Shown here piece by piece: positions 13,401 through 25,144 of a stretch of 64,000 bases of DNA. The stretch covers positions 1-64,000 of the forward strand of contig JAGFBZ010001291.1 of assembly GCA_018398805.1 (NCBI GenBank), read 5' to 3'. The first letter of the stretch is position 1. Every line of letters starts with the position of its first letter. The notes beneath the pieces were generated by a model. That model saw only the letters and a list, made by a program, of their open reading frames with translations, did not search any database and was not told the DNA's origin. The translations under genes were made by a program, and so were the position numbers. This DNA comes from Hirundichthys speculiger (taxonomy: Eukaryota > Chordata > Actinopteri > Beloniformes > Exocoetidae).

Positions 13401-16400
13401 ATGCAAGGACACTTGGTAGAGTTTTCTCCCAAGTAAACCCAACAACCTGCCTTTTAGATCCAATTCCCACATCACTCTTAAAATCGTTTTATGGAGTCTT
13501 CGAGGAGCAGTTTTTAAACATCATGAATTGCTCTCTTCAGACGGGTGTCTTCCCTACCGCCTTTAAAACGGCGGTGGTGAAGCCCCTTCTGAAGAAGAGC
13601 AATTTAGACCCAAACGTTCTTAATAATTACAGACCAGTATCCAACTTACCATTTTTAAGTAAAATTTTAGAAAAACTGGTTTTTAACCAACTTAATGACT
13701 TTTTAAACAGAAATAGCATTTTAGAGAAACATCAGTCTGGTTTTAGGAGGAACCACAGTACCGAGACAGCACTCTTAAAGATTTTAAATGACATCAGGTG
13801 GAATTTAGATAATAAAAAGCTCACAGTATTGGTTCTACTGGATCTATGTGCCGCTTTTGATACAGTAGACCATTGCATTTTATTAAATAGACTCAGACAC
13901 CTGGTCGGCCTCTCTGGTACTGTTCTTAACTGGTTTTGTTCCTATCTCACAGACCGATGCTTTTATGTAAGTCTGGATACATGTTCCTCAGAACCCCATG
14001 AAATTGAATGTGGGGTTCCCCAAGGCTCAATTTTAGGTCCACTTCTTTTTAATCTTTACATGCTTCCCCTTGGGGACGTCATTAGGAGATACGGCATCAG
14101 TTTCCACAGTTATGCTGATGATACACAGCTGTACATCGCCGTGTCTCCTGATGACACAGGACCAATTGATGTCCTTTTTAACTGCATTGTAGACATCAAG
14201 TCATGGATGGCAGAGAATTTCCTACAGCTCAACCAGGACAAAACTGAGGTTTTAGTTATAGGTCCTGAAGGCCAGAGAGAGAGAAACTTTTACCAAAACT
14301 AAAGGATCTTAAAACCGACCCAATCAGTAAAGAATTTGGGCGTGATTTTGACTCTGAGCTAAATTTTATACCACATATCAAAAATATAACAAAAATAGGT
14401 TTTTATCACCTTAAGAACATAGCCAGAGTCCGCCTGTTTCTCTCTCAGGCCAGTACGGAGGTGCTGATGCTTTTATTTCATGTCGCCTGGATTATTGTAA
14501 TGCCCTGCTCTCTGGTCTTCCCAAAAAGAGTATTGTAAATCTCCAATTATTACAGAACTCAGCCGCTCGCGTGCTGACGAAGACCAGAGGGCGGGAACAC
14601 ATTACGCCAGTTTTAAAGTCGCTGCATTGGCTCCCCGTCCGCTTCAGGATCGATTTTAAGATTCTCTTACTGGTTTTTAAATGTCTTAATGGCCTTGCGC
14701 CCTCTTATTTATCTGACTTGCTTTTACCATATCAACCCTCGCGGACCCTGCGGTCCTCCGGCACTGGCCTTTTAACCAGACCAAAACCTAGAACAAAAAA
14801 CCCACGGTGAGGAGGCAGCATTTAGCCACTATGGCCCCCACCTGTGGAACAGCCTGCCGGAGGGCCTCAGGACTGCAGAGACTGTTGATATTTTTAAAGG
14901 AAGACTAAAGACACACCTTTTTAATCAGGCTTTTAATTAATATTTTAAACTCTTCTTACATTTTTATCTGGTGCTATCCTGTTTTATGTTGCTCCTTTTA
15001 ACTTGCTTTTTAGGATGATGCTTTTATCTGCTTTTAGCTGCTTTTATCCTGCTATTTTATGCTTTTAGTCATTATCTTTTAACTCCAGTGTTTCCTCAGG
15101 GGGGTCCTCCACACTGGGAGCTGTGTCAGGTGACTGGGGGTGCTGTCCTTGGGTCCCTCTGGCCTGGCTGGCTGGGGGTTCCTCCTACTGATCTGGGGGT
15201 CCGCCTGTCAGTTGGAGTCGGGGGGCCCAGGTGCCGGTCACCCTGATAAGGCCTACAGCTCCTCCCAGTGTGGATGGCCCAAAAGGTGGCGTTTTTCCTT
15301 GATCCTCAGTGCCATGTCGCCCTATTGGTTGTGATTGTGTGTGTATATTTGTTAGTATGGAGGTGGGAGGGAAGGGGTTTTATTGTGATTTATTTGTTTT
15401 TTAATTCTGTAAAGCACTTTGTGTTGCATGTTTTTGCATGAAAAGCGCTATACAAATAAAGATTGATTGATTGATTGATTGATTGATATAGACGGGTGGA
15501 GGTAAACGCTGGGATGACGTCTATATAGACGGGTGGAGGTCAACGCTGGGATGACGTCTATATAGACGGGTGGAGGTCAACGCTGGGATGACGTCTATAT
15601 AGACAGGTGGAGGTCGACGCTGGGATGACGTCTATATAGACGGGTGGAGGTCGACGCTGGGATGACGTCTATATAGACGGGTGGAGGTCGACGCTGGGAT
15701 GACGTATATAGACGGGTGGAGGTCAACGCTGGGATGACGTCTATAGACGGGTGGACGGGTGGAGGTCAACGCTGGGATGACGTCTATATAGACGGGTGGA
15801 GGTCGACGCTGGGAGACGTCTATAGACGGGTGGAGGTCGACGCTGGGATGACGTCTATATAGACGGGTGGAGGTCGACGCTGGGATGACGTCTATATAGA
15901 CGGGTGGAGGTCACGCTGGGATGACGTCTATATAGACGGGGGGAGGTCGACGCTGGGAGGATGACGTCTATATAGACGGGTGGAGGTCAACGCTGGGATG
16001 ACGTCTATATAGACGGGTGGAGGTCGACGCTGGGATGACGCTATATAGACGGTGGAGGTCGACGCTGGGATGACGTCTATATAGACGGGTGGAGGTCAAC
16101 GCTGGGATGACGTCTATATAGACGGGTGGAGGTCAACGCTGGGATGACGTCTATATAGACGGGTGGAGGTCAACGCTGGGATGACGTCTATATAGACGGG
16201 TGGAGGTCAACGCTGGGATGACGTCTATATAGACGGGGGAGGTCAACGCTGGGATGACGTCTATATAGACGGGTGGAGGTCAACGCTGGGATGACGTCTA
16301 TATAGACGGGTGGTGGAGGTCAACGCCGGGGATGACGTCTATATAGACGGGTGGAGGTCAACGCTGGGATGACGTCTATATAGACGGGTGGAGGTCAACG

Positions 16401-19400
16401 CTGGGATGACGTCTATATAGACGGGTGGAGGTCAACGCTGGGATGACGTCTATATAGACAGGTGGAGGTCAACGCTGGGATGACGTCTATATAGACAGGT
16501 GGAGGTCAACGCTGGGATGACGTCTATATAGACGGTGGAGGTCAACGCTGGGATGACGTCTATATAGACGGGTGGAGGTCAACGCTGGGATGACGTCTAT
16601 ATAGACGGGTGGAGGTCAACGCTGGGATGACGTCTATATAGACGGGTGGAGGTCAACGCTGGGATGACGTCTATATAGACGGGTGGAGGTCAACGCTGGG
16701 ATGACGTCTATATAGACGGGTGGAGGTCAACGCTGGGATGACGTCTATATAGACGGGTGGAGGTCAAACGCTGGGATGACGTCTATATAGACAGGTGGAG
16801 GTCACGGTCAACGCTGGGATGACGTCTATATAGACGGGTGGAGGGTCAACGCTGGGATGACGTCTATATAGACGGGTGGAGGTCAACGCTGGGATGACGT
16901 CTATATAGACAGGGGAGGTCAACGCTGGGATGACGTCTATATAGACGGGTGGAGGTCAACGCTGGGATGACGTCTATATAGACGGGTGGAGGTCAACGCT
17001 GGGATGACGTCTATATAGACAGGTGGAGGTCAACGCTGGGATGACGTCTATATAGACGGGTGGAGGTCAACGCTGGGATGACGTCTATATAGACGGGGAG
17101 GTCAACGCTGGGATGACGTCTATATAGACGGGGTGGAGGTCAACGCTGGGATGACGTCTATATAGACGGGTGGAGGTCAACGCTGGGATGACGTCTATAT
17201 AGACAGGGTGGAGGTCAACGCTGGGATGACGTCTATATAGACAGGTGGAGGTCAACGCTGGGATGACGTCTATATAGACGGGTGGAGGTCAACGCTGGGA
17301 TGACGTCTATATAGACAGGTGGAGGTCAACGCTGGGATGACGTCTATATAGACGGGTGGAGGTCAACGCTGGGATGACGTCTATATAGACGGGTGAGGTC
17401 AACGCTGGGATGGGATGACGTCTATATAGACGGGTGGAGGTCAACGCTGGGATGACGTCTATATAGACAGGTGGAGGTCAACGCTGGGGATGACGTCTAT
17501 ATAGACGGGTGGAGGTCAACGCTGGGATGACGTCTATATAGACGGGTGGAGGTCAACGCTGGGATGACGTCTATATAGACGGGTGGAGGTCAACGCTGGA
17601 TGACGTCTATATAGACGGGTGGAGGTCAACGCTGGGATGACGTCTATATAGACAGGTGGAGGTCAACGCTGGGATGACGTCTATATAGACGGGTGGAGGT
17701 CAACGCTGGGATGACGTCTATATAGACAGGGTGGAGGTCAAACGCTGGGATGACGTCTATATAGACGGGTGGAGGTCAACGCTGGGATGACGTCTATATA
17801 GACGGGTGGAGGTCAACGCTGGGATGACGTCTATATAGACGGGTGGAGGTCAACGCTGGGATGACGTCTATATAGACGGGTGGAGGTCAACGCTGGGATG
17901 ACGTCTATATAGACGGGTGGAGGTGGAGGTCAACGCTGGGATGACGTCTATATAGACGGGTGGAGGTCAACGCTGGGATGACGTCTATATAGACGGGTGG
18001 AGGTCAACGCTGGGATGACGTCTATATAGACGGGTGGAGGTCAACGCTGGGATGGGATGATGACGTCTATATAGACGGGTGGAGGTCAACGCTGGGATGA
18101 CGTCTATATAGACAGGGGAGGTGGAGGTCAACGCTGGGATGACGTCTATATAGACGGGTGGAGGTCAACGCTGGGATGACGTCTATATAGACGGGTGGAG
18201 GTCAACGCTGGGATGACGTCTATATAGACGGGTGGAGGTCAACGCTGGGATGACGTCTATATAGACGGGTGGAGGTCAACGCTGGGATGACGTCTATATA
18301 GACGGGGGTGGAGGTCAACGCTGGGATGACGTCTATATAGACAGGTGGAGGTCAACGCTGGATGATGACGTCTATATAGACGGGTGGAGGTCAACGCTGG
18401 GATGACGTCTATATAGACGGGTGGAGGTCAACGCTGGGATGACGTCTATATAGACGGGGGTGGAGGTCAACGCTGGGATGACGTCTATATAGACGGGTGG
18501 AGGTCAAACGCTGGGATGACGTCTATATAGACGGGTGGAGGTCAACGATGGGATGACGTCTATATAGACGGGTGGAGGTCAACGCTGGGATGACGTCTAT
18601 ATAGACGGGTGGAGGTCAACGCTGGGATGACGTCTATATAGACGGGTGGAGGTCAACGCTGGGATGACGTCTATAGACGGGTGGAGGTCAACGCTGGGAT
18701 GACGTCTATATAGACGGGTGGAGGTCAACGCTGGGATGACGTCTATATAGACGGGTGGAGGTCAACGCTGGGATGACGTCTATATAGACGGGTGGAGGTC
18801 AACGCTGGGATGACGTCTATATAGACGGTGGAGGTCAACGCTGGGATGACGTCTATATAGACAGGTGGAGGTCAACGCTGGGATGACGTCTATATAGACA
18901 GGTGGAGGTCAACGCTGGGATGACGTCTATATAGACAGGTGGAGGTCAACGCTGGGATGACGTCTATATAGACAGGTGGAGGTCAACGCTGGGATGACGT
19001 CTATATAGACAGGTGAAGGTCAACGTTGGGATGACGTCTATATAGACCCAACTGTTTCAGACTTGAGCTTGTATTTAAATCCTCAGAAAGACTTCCTGAA
19101 TGATTTATTTTATTGATGATTTATTAATTTTTTAAATCCAGGATTTAACCAGAACGTTGCTCAGGCATGACGTACGTGTGATGTGTGTTTTAACGCGTCC
19201 GTGGACGCTGTGTTCTCGTCTCGACAGTGTGGACGCCACCAGGGAGACGGAGCGAATGGGTCGGCTGATAAATCACAGTAAAAACGGGAACTGCCAAACC
19301 AAACTCCACGACATCGGCGGCGTCCCCCACCTCATCCTGGTCGCCTCCCGGGACATCGACAAGGGCGAGGAGTTGCTTTACGACTACGGAGACCGCAGCA

Positions 19401-19438
19401 AAGCCTCCATCGCCGCCCACCCGTGGCTCAAATACTGA
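4355..19438 (+). CDS. kmt5a: KMT5A (SETD8/PR-Set7) histone H4K20 monomethyltransferase, 3' four coding exons
   Basis: This nuclear enzyme transfers one methyl group from S-adenosylmethionine to lysine 20 of histone H4 and acts in chromosome condensation, replication licensing and DNA damage control. Four exons are visible: 4355-4442, 5437-5496, 6283-6473 and 19228-19438. All have AG/GT borders and compatible phases and together encode 182 residues plus TGA, roughly the C-terminal half of the vertebrate protein. The first carries the PCNA-interacting degron ([16 protein letters not shown]). The SET domain starts at GKGRAVFA, continues through [11 protein letters not shown] and [17 protein letters not shown] (NHS motif), and ends at [15 protein letters not shown]. 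The family's PIP box is the site for PCNA-dependent CRL4-Cdt2 degradation. Upstream exons with the N-terminal half are not seen and may lie before position 1. Teleosts can carry two kmt5a paralogues; which one this is cannot be told here. Confidence 0.95.
4443..5436 (+). other. KMT5A intron
   Basis: Intron sequence with an A-run near 5095-5110. An open stretch at about 4613-4828 has no matching splice context and no recognisable domain, so it is not called as an exon. Confidence 0.6.
5437..5496 (+). CDS. kmt5a: KMT5A linker exon
   Basis: A 60-bp, 20-codon exon between TTTCCAG and GAG|GTATTC. It encodes the acidic/basic helix [20 protein letters not shown] that leads into the SET domain, aligning with the family's segment between the PIP box and the SET start. 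Phase 0 on both sides. Confidence 0.92.
5537..6169. mobile_element. hAT-like non-autonomous element, copy 1
   Basis: Ends are inverted: TAGTGCTGGGCAATATG at the left, and the right end reads TAGTGCTGGGCGATATG on the other strand. The flanking 8 bp are CCGGGGGG and CTGGGGGG, a near-perfect 8-bp target duplication as for hAT elements. The interior is AT-rich with CGATATA-type ends and no transposase. A near-identical copy lies at 33435-34067. It sits in the intron before the KMT5A SET exon, 40 bp after the donor at 5496. Confidence 0.85.
6283..6473 (+). CDS. kmt5a: KMT5A exon, N-terminal part of SET domain
   Basis: A 191-bp exon from TTTGCAG to ACTG|GTACGA. It encodes the SAM-pocket glycine motif [11 protein letters not shown], the strand [12 protein letters not shown], then [15 protein letters not shown] and [14 protein letters not shown]. 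It ends two bases into a cysteine codon that the last exon completes (TG|T). Residues agree closely with vertebrate SETD8. Confidence 0.95.
6474..6952 (+). other. Start of the 12.75-kb KMT5A last intron
   Basis: The unique part of the intron before the 37-bp array. It is AT-rich with a purine-rich patch near 6690-6750. No other gene was seen. Confidence 0.6.
6953..12795. repeat. 37-bp satellite array in the KMT5A intron, left block
   Basis: Roughly 158 head-to-tail copies of a 37-bp unit, GACGTCTATATAGACGGGTG plus GAGGTCAACGCTGGGAT. The main variants are GACGGGTGG and GACAGGTGG, which are interspersed. Occasional units have one G lost or gained in GGG, or short internal duplications. The unit contains the perfect palindrome GTCTATATAGAC, a TGACGTC core and an AGGTCA hexamer. 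Confidence 0.96.
12796..15486 (+). mobile_element. L2-clade LINE, 5'-truncated
   Basis: A non-LTR retrotransposon inserted into the 37-bp array on the + strand. Its reverse transcriptase ORF, a displaced C-terminal piece (about 14571-14810), an AATAAAG signal and a 3' tail of repeated GATT (15461-15486) are all visible. The phrase GCGCTATACAAATAAAG before the tail is typical of L2 elements. No endonuclease domain is visible at the 5' side, so the copy is truncated. Junctions fall inside the TATATA palindrome of a satellite unit. Confidence 0.9.
12833..14302 (+). CDS. LINE reverse transcriptase ORF (truncated relic)
   Basis: An open frame of 489 codons with non-LTR reverse transcriptase motifs in order: [69 protein letters not shown] and [10 protein letters not shown] with the catalytic YADD. 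It closes at a TAA after ERNFYQN, where the family continues. The missing C-terminal part ([19 protein letters not shown] onwards) is found out of frame from about 14560 to 14940. The copy is therefore probably inactive. The first Met is only the first in the open frame. Confidence 0.88.
   Translation: MAANFIEILQSTPAVVLPAPCDFIVDNFNSKLKSTLDSVAPPVTKTIKRKPTPPWRKTDEVNILKRKCRSAERRWRKSKLTVHHEILRQQLKTYNNAVKKARISHFSQLITNHKNNPRFLFSTFNILTGTNFNKVFKTPTDDLCENFADHFRTKIKDIRSSMLSQKVLPVNAPGLLSLPEETLESFALVDARTLGRVFSQVNPTTCLLDPIPTSLLKSFYGVFEEQFLNIMNCSLQTGVFPTAFKTAVVKPLLKKSNLDPNVLNNYRPVSNLPFLSKILEKLVFNQLNDFLNRNSILEKHQSGFRRNHSTETALLKILNDIRWNLDNKKLTVLVLLDLCAAFDTVDHCILLNRLRHLVGLSGTVLNWFCSYLTDRCFYVSLDTCSSEPHEIECGVPQGSILGPLLFNLYMLPLGDVIRRYGISFHSYADDTQLYIAVSPDDTGPIDVLFNCIVDIKSWMAENFLQLNQDKTEVLVIGPEGQRERNFYQN
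15487..19046. repeat. 37-bp satellite array in the KMT5A intron, right block
   Basis: Roughly 96 copies of the same 37-bp unit, continuing after the LINE. A GGTCGACGC variant (instead of GGTCAACGC) is concentrated in the first 600 bp, showing local homogenisation. The array ends 181 bp before the last KMT5A exon. Confidence 0.96.
19228..19438 (+). CDS. kmt5a: KMT5A last coding exon, C-terminal part of SET domain
   Basis: The acceptor TCTCGACAG is followed by one base that completes Cys, then [20 protein letters not shown]. The NHS motif and ELLYDYG belong to the SAM and substrate site. The exon ends with [14 protein letters not shown] and TGA. A longer reading that starts at an ATG at 19157 ignores this acceptor and is not used. 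Confidence 0.95.
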
Positions 19439-20640
19439 CAGGGGGCGGGGCTGGGGGCGGGGCTCCTCGGAAGAAGGCAAAGGGAAGCGTCCGGTGGCGC
19501 TCGTGTACAAAATGCCTTAGAAACAGGATGTGTACCCGTTTCCGCCGTCGCGGAGGAAGCCGGGGGGCGGGGCTTATCTGACCAGGTACCCATCGCATCT
19601 CTAACGAGGTCCGTCTGCGTTGTCGGGGGACAACCTGCACCTTTTTATTTATAACGTGTTCATGAAACATTCTGGTTGTGTTTTGCAGCACATTTCTTTT
19701 CTACATTTTGTACTTCTACAGACCAACGTCTCTCCAGCATGCAGGTAGTAGTTTCTGCATTTTTTTTATACTGCTTTTTTTTTTTTTTTTCTTTTAATTT
19801 AGTCGTTTAGATTCTCAGCAATACGTCAATGTCGGCTCCCTTCCTTTTACCGGATCAGCGAGAGCTGCGAGATGCAAACTAGAAACTCTTTAAGGACCAT
19901 CTGTTACCGCCGGCGGCCATGAAATGATCCGCCGCGCTCGCGCTTCACTCGACATTTTGAGGTTTTTGATCACCCAAAAAAAAAAAAAAAAAAAAAAGAT
20001 ACAAGTTTTGACACTGGATGAAATTGAGATGTGAAACAAACTTGTGTTGAACATGCAAACTCAGAAATGACTCGTACGGATATCTCTTTTTTTTTTTCTT
20101 TGTTTTATTAGGATATATTGTATTTTTTAATATTTACCATAAATTTGAATTCTGATGTGGTTTCTGCAAACAGCTGCAGGCTTTTCTGCTGTATCTGCTG
20201 AAATACAACTGTATGTGATTAAATATCTCTAGTTGGTAGTTTCAGTATCTCCACAACCTCCAACTGGCTCAAACTTCCATTTAAAGTTCTGGATTCGGAT
20301 GCATCAAACTCAATATGAGGCAGTGGGATGAAGGAGTCCAAAAAGGTTTTAAACATTTTATTGGTTCAGGCTTCAGCAGGTCACAAGAGACATCTTCAAC
20401 GTAAAATAAGAAATAAATCTTCCATAAAGCTGCAGTCTGAAGCCTTGAATGGTTTAACCGGTGAACAAAAATGTTATCTGGATATGTTGAGTTTGGTTTC
20501 TCAACACGGGAATTTTCCCTGAAAAAGACAAAAATGTCCCCCTGTAGGGCGTAAACGAGAGCGAAGAGCTTTACGCGTGACTGACGGTGTCGGCCCTGAA
20601 GCTTTTAGATCAACCGGCCCAATAAAACCAGTTTAAATAG
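19439..20640 (+). other. Probable KMT5A 3' UTR
   Basis: Sequence after the KMT5A stop, GC-rich at first and then AT-rich with A and T runs. AATAAA signals occur at 20412 and 20621; either could end the transcript. No coding signal was seen. The 3' end is inferred only. Confidence 0.45.
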
Positions 20641-23600
20641 ACGCACCAACATTTTTTTGGAGTTCTTAAATCAACGCCCCGGCCGAGGTGTCTGGGAACC
20701 TTGGTGCCGCCCATTTGTGACGTTTGGCGTCGTCCAGTAAAAGTCACGTGGGGCCGGTGCGGGACCTTGGTCACCTTTCGCCTCAAACGCCATCCAGAAC
20801 TGGACTTCCAGCCCGCGGTGGCGCGTCTGGTTTTTCGGCCAACCTAAAAGGGGCGTGCCACCCCTTGCCGCCGCCGTCGTCGTCGTTGCCCAAGTCTCGC
20901 GGTTGCCTTCTTGCCTAAATGTTCTCGTTAAGGACCACGCTACCTTTCTACGGCGCGACTCCTCTGAAGAACGTAGCCTGGCGGCGTCTCGGAACAGTCC
21001 AAGCTATTTTCCTTCGTAGTTTTCAAGAAGCTCCTCAAAAGCCCATCTCTTCTGAAAATACGTCACTCCAAATAGGCGCCTTCTGCTCCCATCGTTGCTA
21101 CGCCAACCGCCATCATCTCCAGTTGCTCTCAAAAGCACTTAATGTTGGTCGATGGGGGAGTCGGACTGTTTCCTCCCCAACATCAGCATCACGGTCGACG
21201 TCTAAGGGGGGCAGTTTGTTCTTTGTTTTCTCGACCGTGTTGTCTGATTCTCCGCTAGTTGCTGGACTCGGTTTATGATCGTGTTTCTTGGAAAAGTGAC
21301 ATTTTATTCCAGAAGAACTTTGTCCTTTTTTGTTACTTTTTTCGGCGGCAGCGATCAGCTAACATAGCTCCTTGTTTGGCGTTGAAGCGCTGCTGCTATG
21401 CTAGCCCGCACTCCCTGTAAAGTCACTAATTTTGCAAAATCACGGCTGTGTCCAGAAAATCTCAAAATTTAGCAAAAATTGCAATTTATCGTGAAATTCG
21501 CATTCATTTTCTTCTGTAGTCCCAAATAAAAAAAAGTTTTTTTTTCCATTAAAAAAAAAAAGCTATTTTGTCGTAAAGTTACGAGTTTTACCAGTTCAAG
21601 ACTTTTCGTTCTCTAATTCTGATAAATTTCACTAGAACCTTTTAAATTTGAGACTTAAAAAAAAAAAAAAAACTTAAATATACATTTTTTGGAAAAAAAA
21701 AAATCACGTTTTTTTTTTTTTTATTACATTTTTGTCATGAAATCATGAAATTGCAAATGTATACATTAACACTTGCACGGAACTGAACTGAAAATTTGGA
21801 CAAAAAAGAGTCACCTGGGATTGTAACAATTCTGGGTGTTTCAACTTGCGTCTTAAACTAGCCTAGCGGTTATTCCCGTTTTCTGCCGTCGTTAACGAGT
21901 CCAGCGGAGACTTGCATTGGCGCTCCTTGAAAACTTCTTCAGAAATATTTCCAGCTGTTATTAATCGATGGTCTTTTTTTTTTTTAACGCTCTCGCGGGC
22001 CGTGAGCTTGACGTGCGTCCTACGATGTAGCTTCGCTTTGGATCAACGGCCGTCAACCCCAGAGTTCGATAGGAGGGTAAATAACCGCCGTCTCCTCCAG
22101 AAACCCAGTGCAGCAAAGCCCCCTGGGATTTATCAAGCTCCGACGGCAAATGAACACGTCCCCAAATGTTGGTGGACCCCTTTGAGAGTTGGACATCCAT
22201 TCATGATCTTTACCCGCCGCCTCCTGTTCAAGGTCATCGGGCCTACTTTTCCTTCCTCAAAGTCTAAAATGGTCCATTAATTTTAACCCTGGTTCTGTCT
22301 GGAGTTTATTTTCAGCTCTAAATCAAAACATTTTGAATTTAAAAAAAAAATATCTGAAACATTGCAATCATGTGAATTCAATATAAAATCAGGTGAAATC
22401 CACTCGAGTCAGCAGCTACTATCACAACTGGAATCTGGCAGGAAAAAAAAAAGGACCGGTTTTGCTTCTTCTGCCATCTTTTACGCTTGTATATAATAAT
22501 AATAATAATAAAAATCAAATAAAATGCATTAAAATATGTGTTTTAACATCAAATTAAATGCGTAACAGCTGAGCAGCGAGGATTAACTATCATCGTTTTT
22601 TCAAGCTTTTATTTTGAAATTTTCTGTTTTCTGGAGTTTTTTGTTGCTGCAGCAACATTTAGGTGAAACGTTATTAACTTCGTATGCAAAAACTACGTGA
22701 ACCTAATGCCCAAAAAATGTAGAACTATTTATTTTCACTCATTTGTAACAGCTGGAAGTCTTCAGACGCAACTGTTGAACCAAATATTTCCACATTTAAG
22801 TTTATAGTTGCTTTGCTTTTACGTTAATTTAAACGAGTTCATACCCAACAGAAACAAACCGCTCGAATACGTATGCAAGTGGATAAATTTCAGGAAATGT
22901 TTTTAACTTTTCCCTCCCGACGGGCCGTCGTCTCTCAGTAGCATCGTTACCCCGGTGAAATGTTTTCATAGAAGCCTTTCTTAACAAATCTGTTAGTTTT
23001 ATTTTATTTTTTATATATATATATATATATATATGTGGAACTAATGCAATAAATACTGGAGGGGGGAGACGTGAACCTGTTGGGGTCTGAGGGGACTTTT
23101 GTTGTCGAATCATGATGGGTTTTAAGGCTTTGTGAATAAAGATGTAATATGCAAATGACATCTGACTGGTTTTTATAACCGTTGTTGTACGGAGAAACTA
23201 CGACTACGACCTCTGACACAAAAAAAAATTAAAGGCACTCTATGTAATAACACTCCTGACCACATGGGGGCGAACATCTCTGCCGTGTTCAGAGAAGACC
23301 CACTGACAGAGCGGCGTTAAAACATCCGTCTAATGAACTGTTTTAAAGCTTTTGTGTGGAAATGGAACGTGTTTGATAAATTTAGGATGTTCTGAAATAC
23401 GACATTCGTTGCTAACGTGTTTGAAAAATGGCTGATTGTGTGAAAAAAAAAGGCACCTTGAAGGAAATTTTACTTGAACCTGCTGCTGAAGCAAAATGAA
23501 AAACGGGGACATGTGCACCTTTCTAGCAGTTTTATTTATAGTACAATGAACAAACCTGTGGAAGAAGCAGATAAAACCAAAACTGATACATTACTGAGTT

Positions 23601-23886
23601 TTATTACTGAAGCTGCTTTTTACTGAGCCGTGATGCGTTCAGGTCTCCCCGTTCAACTTTAATGGCTTCAGCTGGAGTGAAAACCCTGCTTCGACTTGAT
23701 TTCCCTTTAATTTTTTTATTTTACATATTTTTCTCTTTTCAAATGAGTTTGTTAAAAACACACAAACACACACTTATGTCCTCTTCGGGGAGTCGTCATC
23801 TTGACGTGAGACCAGCCCGCCGTAGCCGAGGAGCATAATTCAAGATAAAGTGCCGCGACTATTTAAATGCGCCGTAGCGTCTCATT
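20641..23886. other. Intergenic DNA without recognisable genes
   Basis: This stretch contains short open frames (for example 20919-21278 and 21912-22280) without recognisable domains or splice context, several A/T runs (21530-21720), a small TA run at 23013-23033, and a partial copy of the CACATGGGGGCG MITE near 23225-23290. Confidence 0.5.
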
Positions 23887-24073
23887 AAAGCCACTGTATG
23901 TAGTAATACCACCTCTGACCACATGGGGGCGGACAGCTCTGTTGATGGTTCGGCATATATTGAGACAACTTTGTCCCTCTAAAGTAGCGCGTCATTGCCT
24001 CTGGTGACATGAGAATACTCGTCATATGTCGCCCCCATGTGGTCAGAAGTGGTATTGCTAGAGGAAGTGGCTC
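23887..24073. mobile_element. Short MITE with CCACATGGGGGCG arms
   Basis: Inverted arms begin TAAAGCCACTGTATGTAGTA at the left and, on the opposite strand, AGCCACTTCCTCTAGCAATA at the right, both leading into CTGACCACATGGGGGCG. Related copies occur at 23225-23290 (partial), 26546-26703 and 45680-45720 (partial). The family is unassigned. Confidence 0.7.
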
Positions 24074-25144
24074 GAACGTATTTTCTTTCATAGAAAACAT
24101 AAACCCAACTTCAGCTCAGTCTACATTCCTTTAACCCTTTACCTGAATGATCGGAAACATTTTAATACAACCTCATGATTTTTTTTTCTTTGACGCAAGG
24201 CCTTATGGGAAAGATGCATGAAAGCACAAGTTCCACTTAGTTGCATCCCTATACTTTATTTTCTACATTATATGTGCAAAATGTAGCAGATATTTAGGTT
24301 TATTGAAGCTGGTTTGGATGAAAAGACCAGTGACCTTCAGTTTTAATACCGAACGTTAATGTTTAACGTGTAATCGCGTTCAGCTGGTGACGCTAACGTA
24401 GCGCGCTGTCAGTGCTTGTCATTTATAATAGTGAATAAATTAGTCTTAATTTCATAACTCAGTCAGGTGGAATCCCGTTTCTGCTCAGAACTAAGTTAAT
24501 ATTAAAAAACAAGACTTAAACTCAAAACTGCCAACTTTCTTTTCTTGTAACGTCTGGAATCATCTTTTTTTTAAATCCTTCTAATGTAGCAATTTTTTGA
24601 AACAAAAAAAAACCTTAACTTTGTCTTGTAAAATCCTTTTTTTTCCCTCATTAAATTTAGGCCAAAATTTATGACAAACATTTTTCCCGAGATGAATCCA
24701 ATTTTTTTCTTGTACAATAGCAACTCTTATTTAAACTTTTTTTTCTCTCTAAAATCAAAACTTTTTAAGAATTTTTTTACAAAAACGTTTCTCACAAAAT
24801 AGTAACTTTTTCACGAAAAAAAATAAATGCAACTTTTCCCTCAAGCATTTTGTTTTGAGAAATCGTTGCGATGGTTGAAACATTACTGAGTAAAATGTTT
24901 CCATTAAAACCCGTCTTCTTCACGACTACGTCCACGTGGGCGTAGTTTTGATCTCGCCTTAGCTGTTGTTCCTCGTCTTTGCAGAAACAGGCTTCCACAC
25001 CTGACCAGGCTCCACCCCCAGCCCCACCCCTAGCTCCACCCTCACCTCCATGATGAGATGTTCTACTTTCTTGTCATCGCTCAGGCTCCTTGTTTTAGCG
25101 ACTTTAGCCTCAGATCCTTACAAGACCCTGCTATGTTGACTGAC
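24074..25144. other. Intergenic AT-rich DNA
   Basis: Many runs of T and A (24180, 24540-24790) and a small C-rich patch at 25008-25050 (GCCCCACCCC-like). No gene was seen. Confidence 0.5.

Noticed and set aside
6953..19046. CRISPR-like array
   Set aside because: Units are contiguous with no unique spacers, and the context is a vertebrate intron.
20919..22280. Open frames of about 120 codons in the intergenic region
   Set aside because: No domain, no splice signals and no conserved pattern visible; lengths are within chance expectation.
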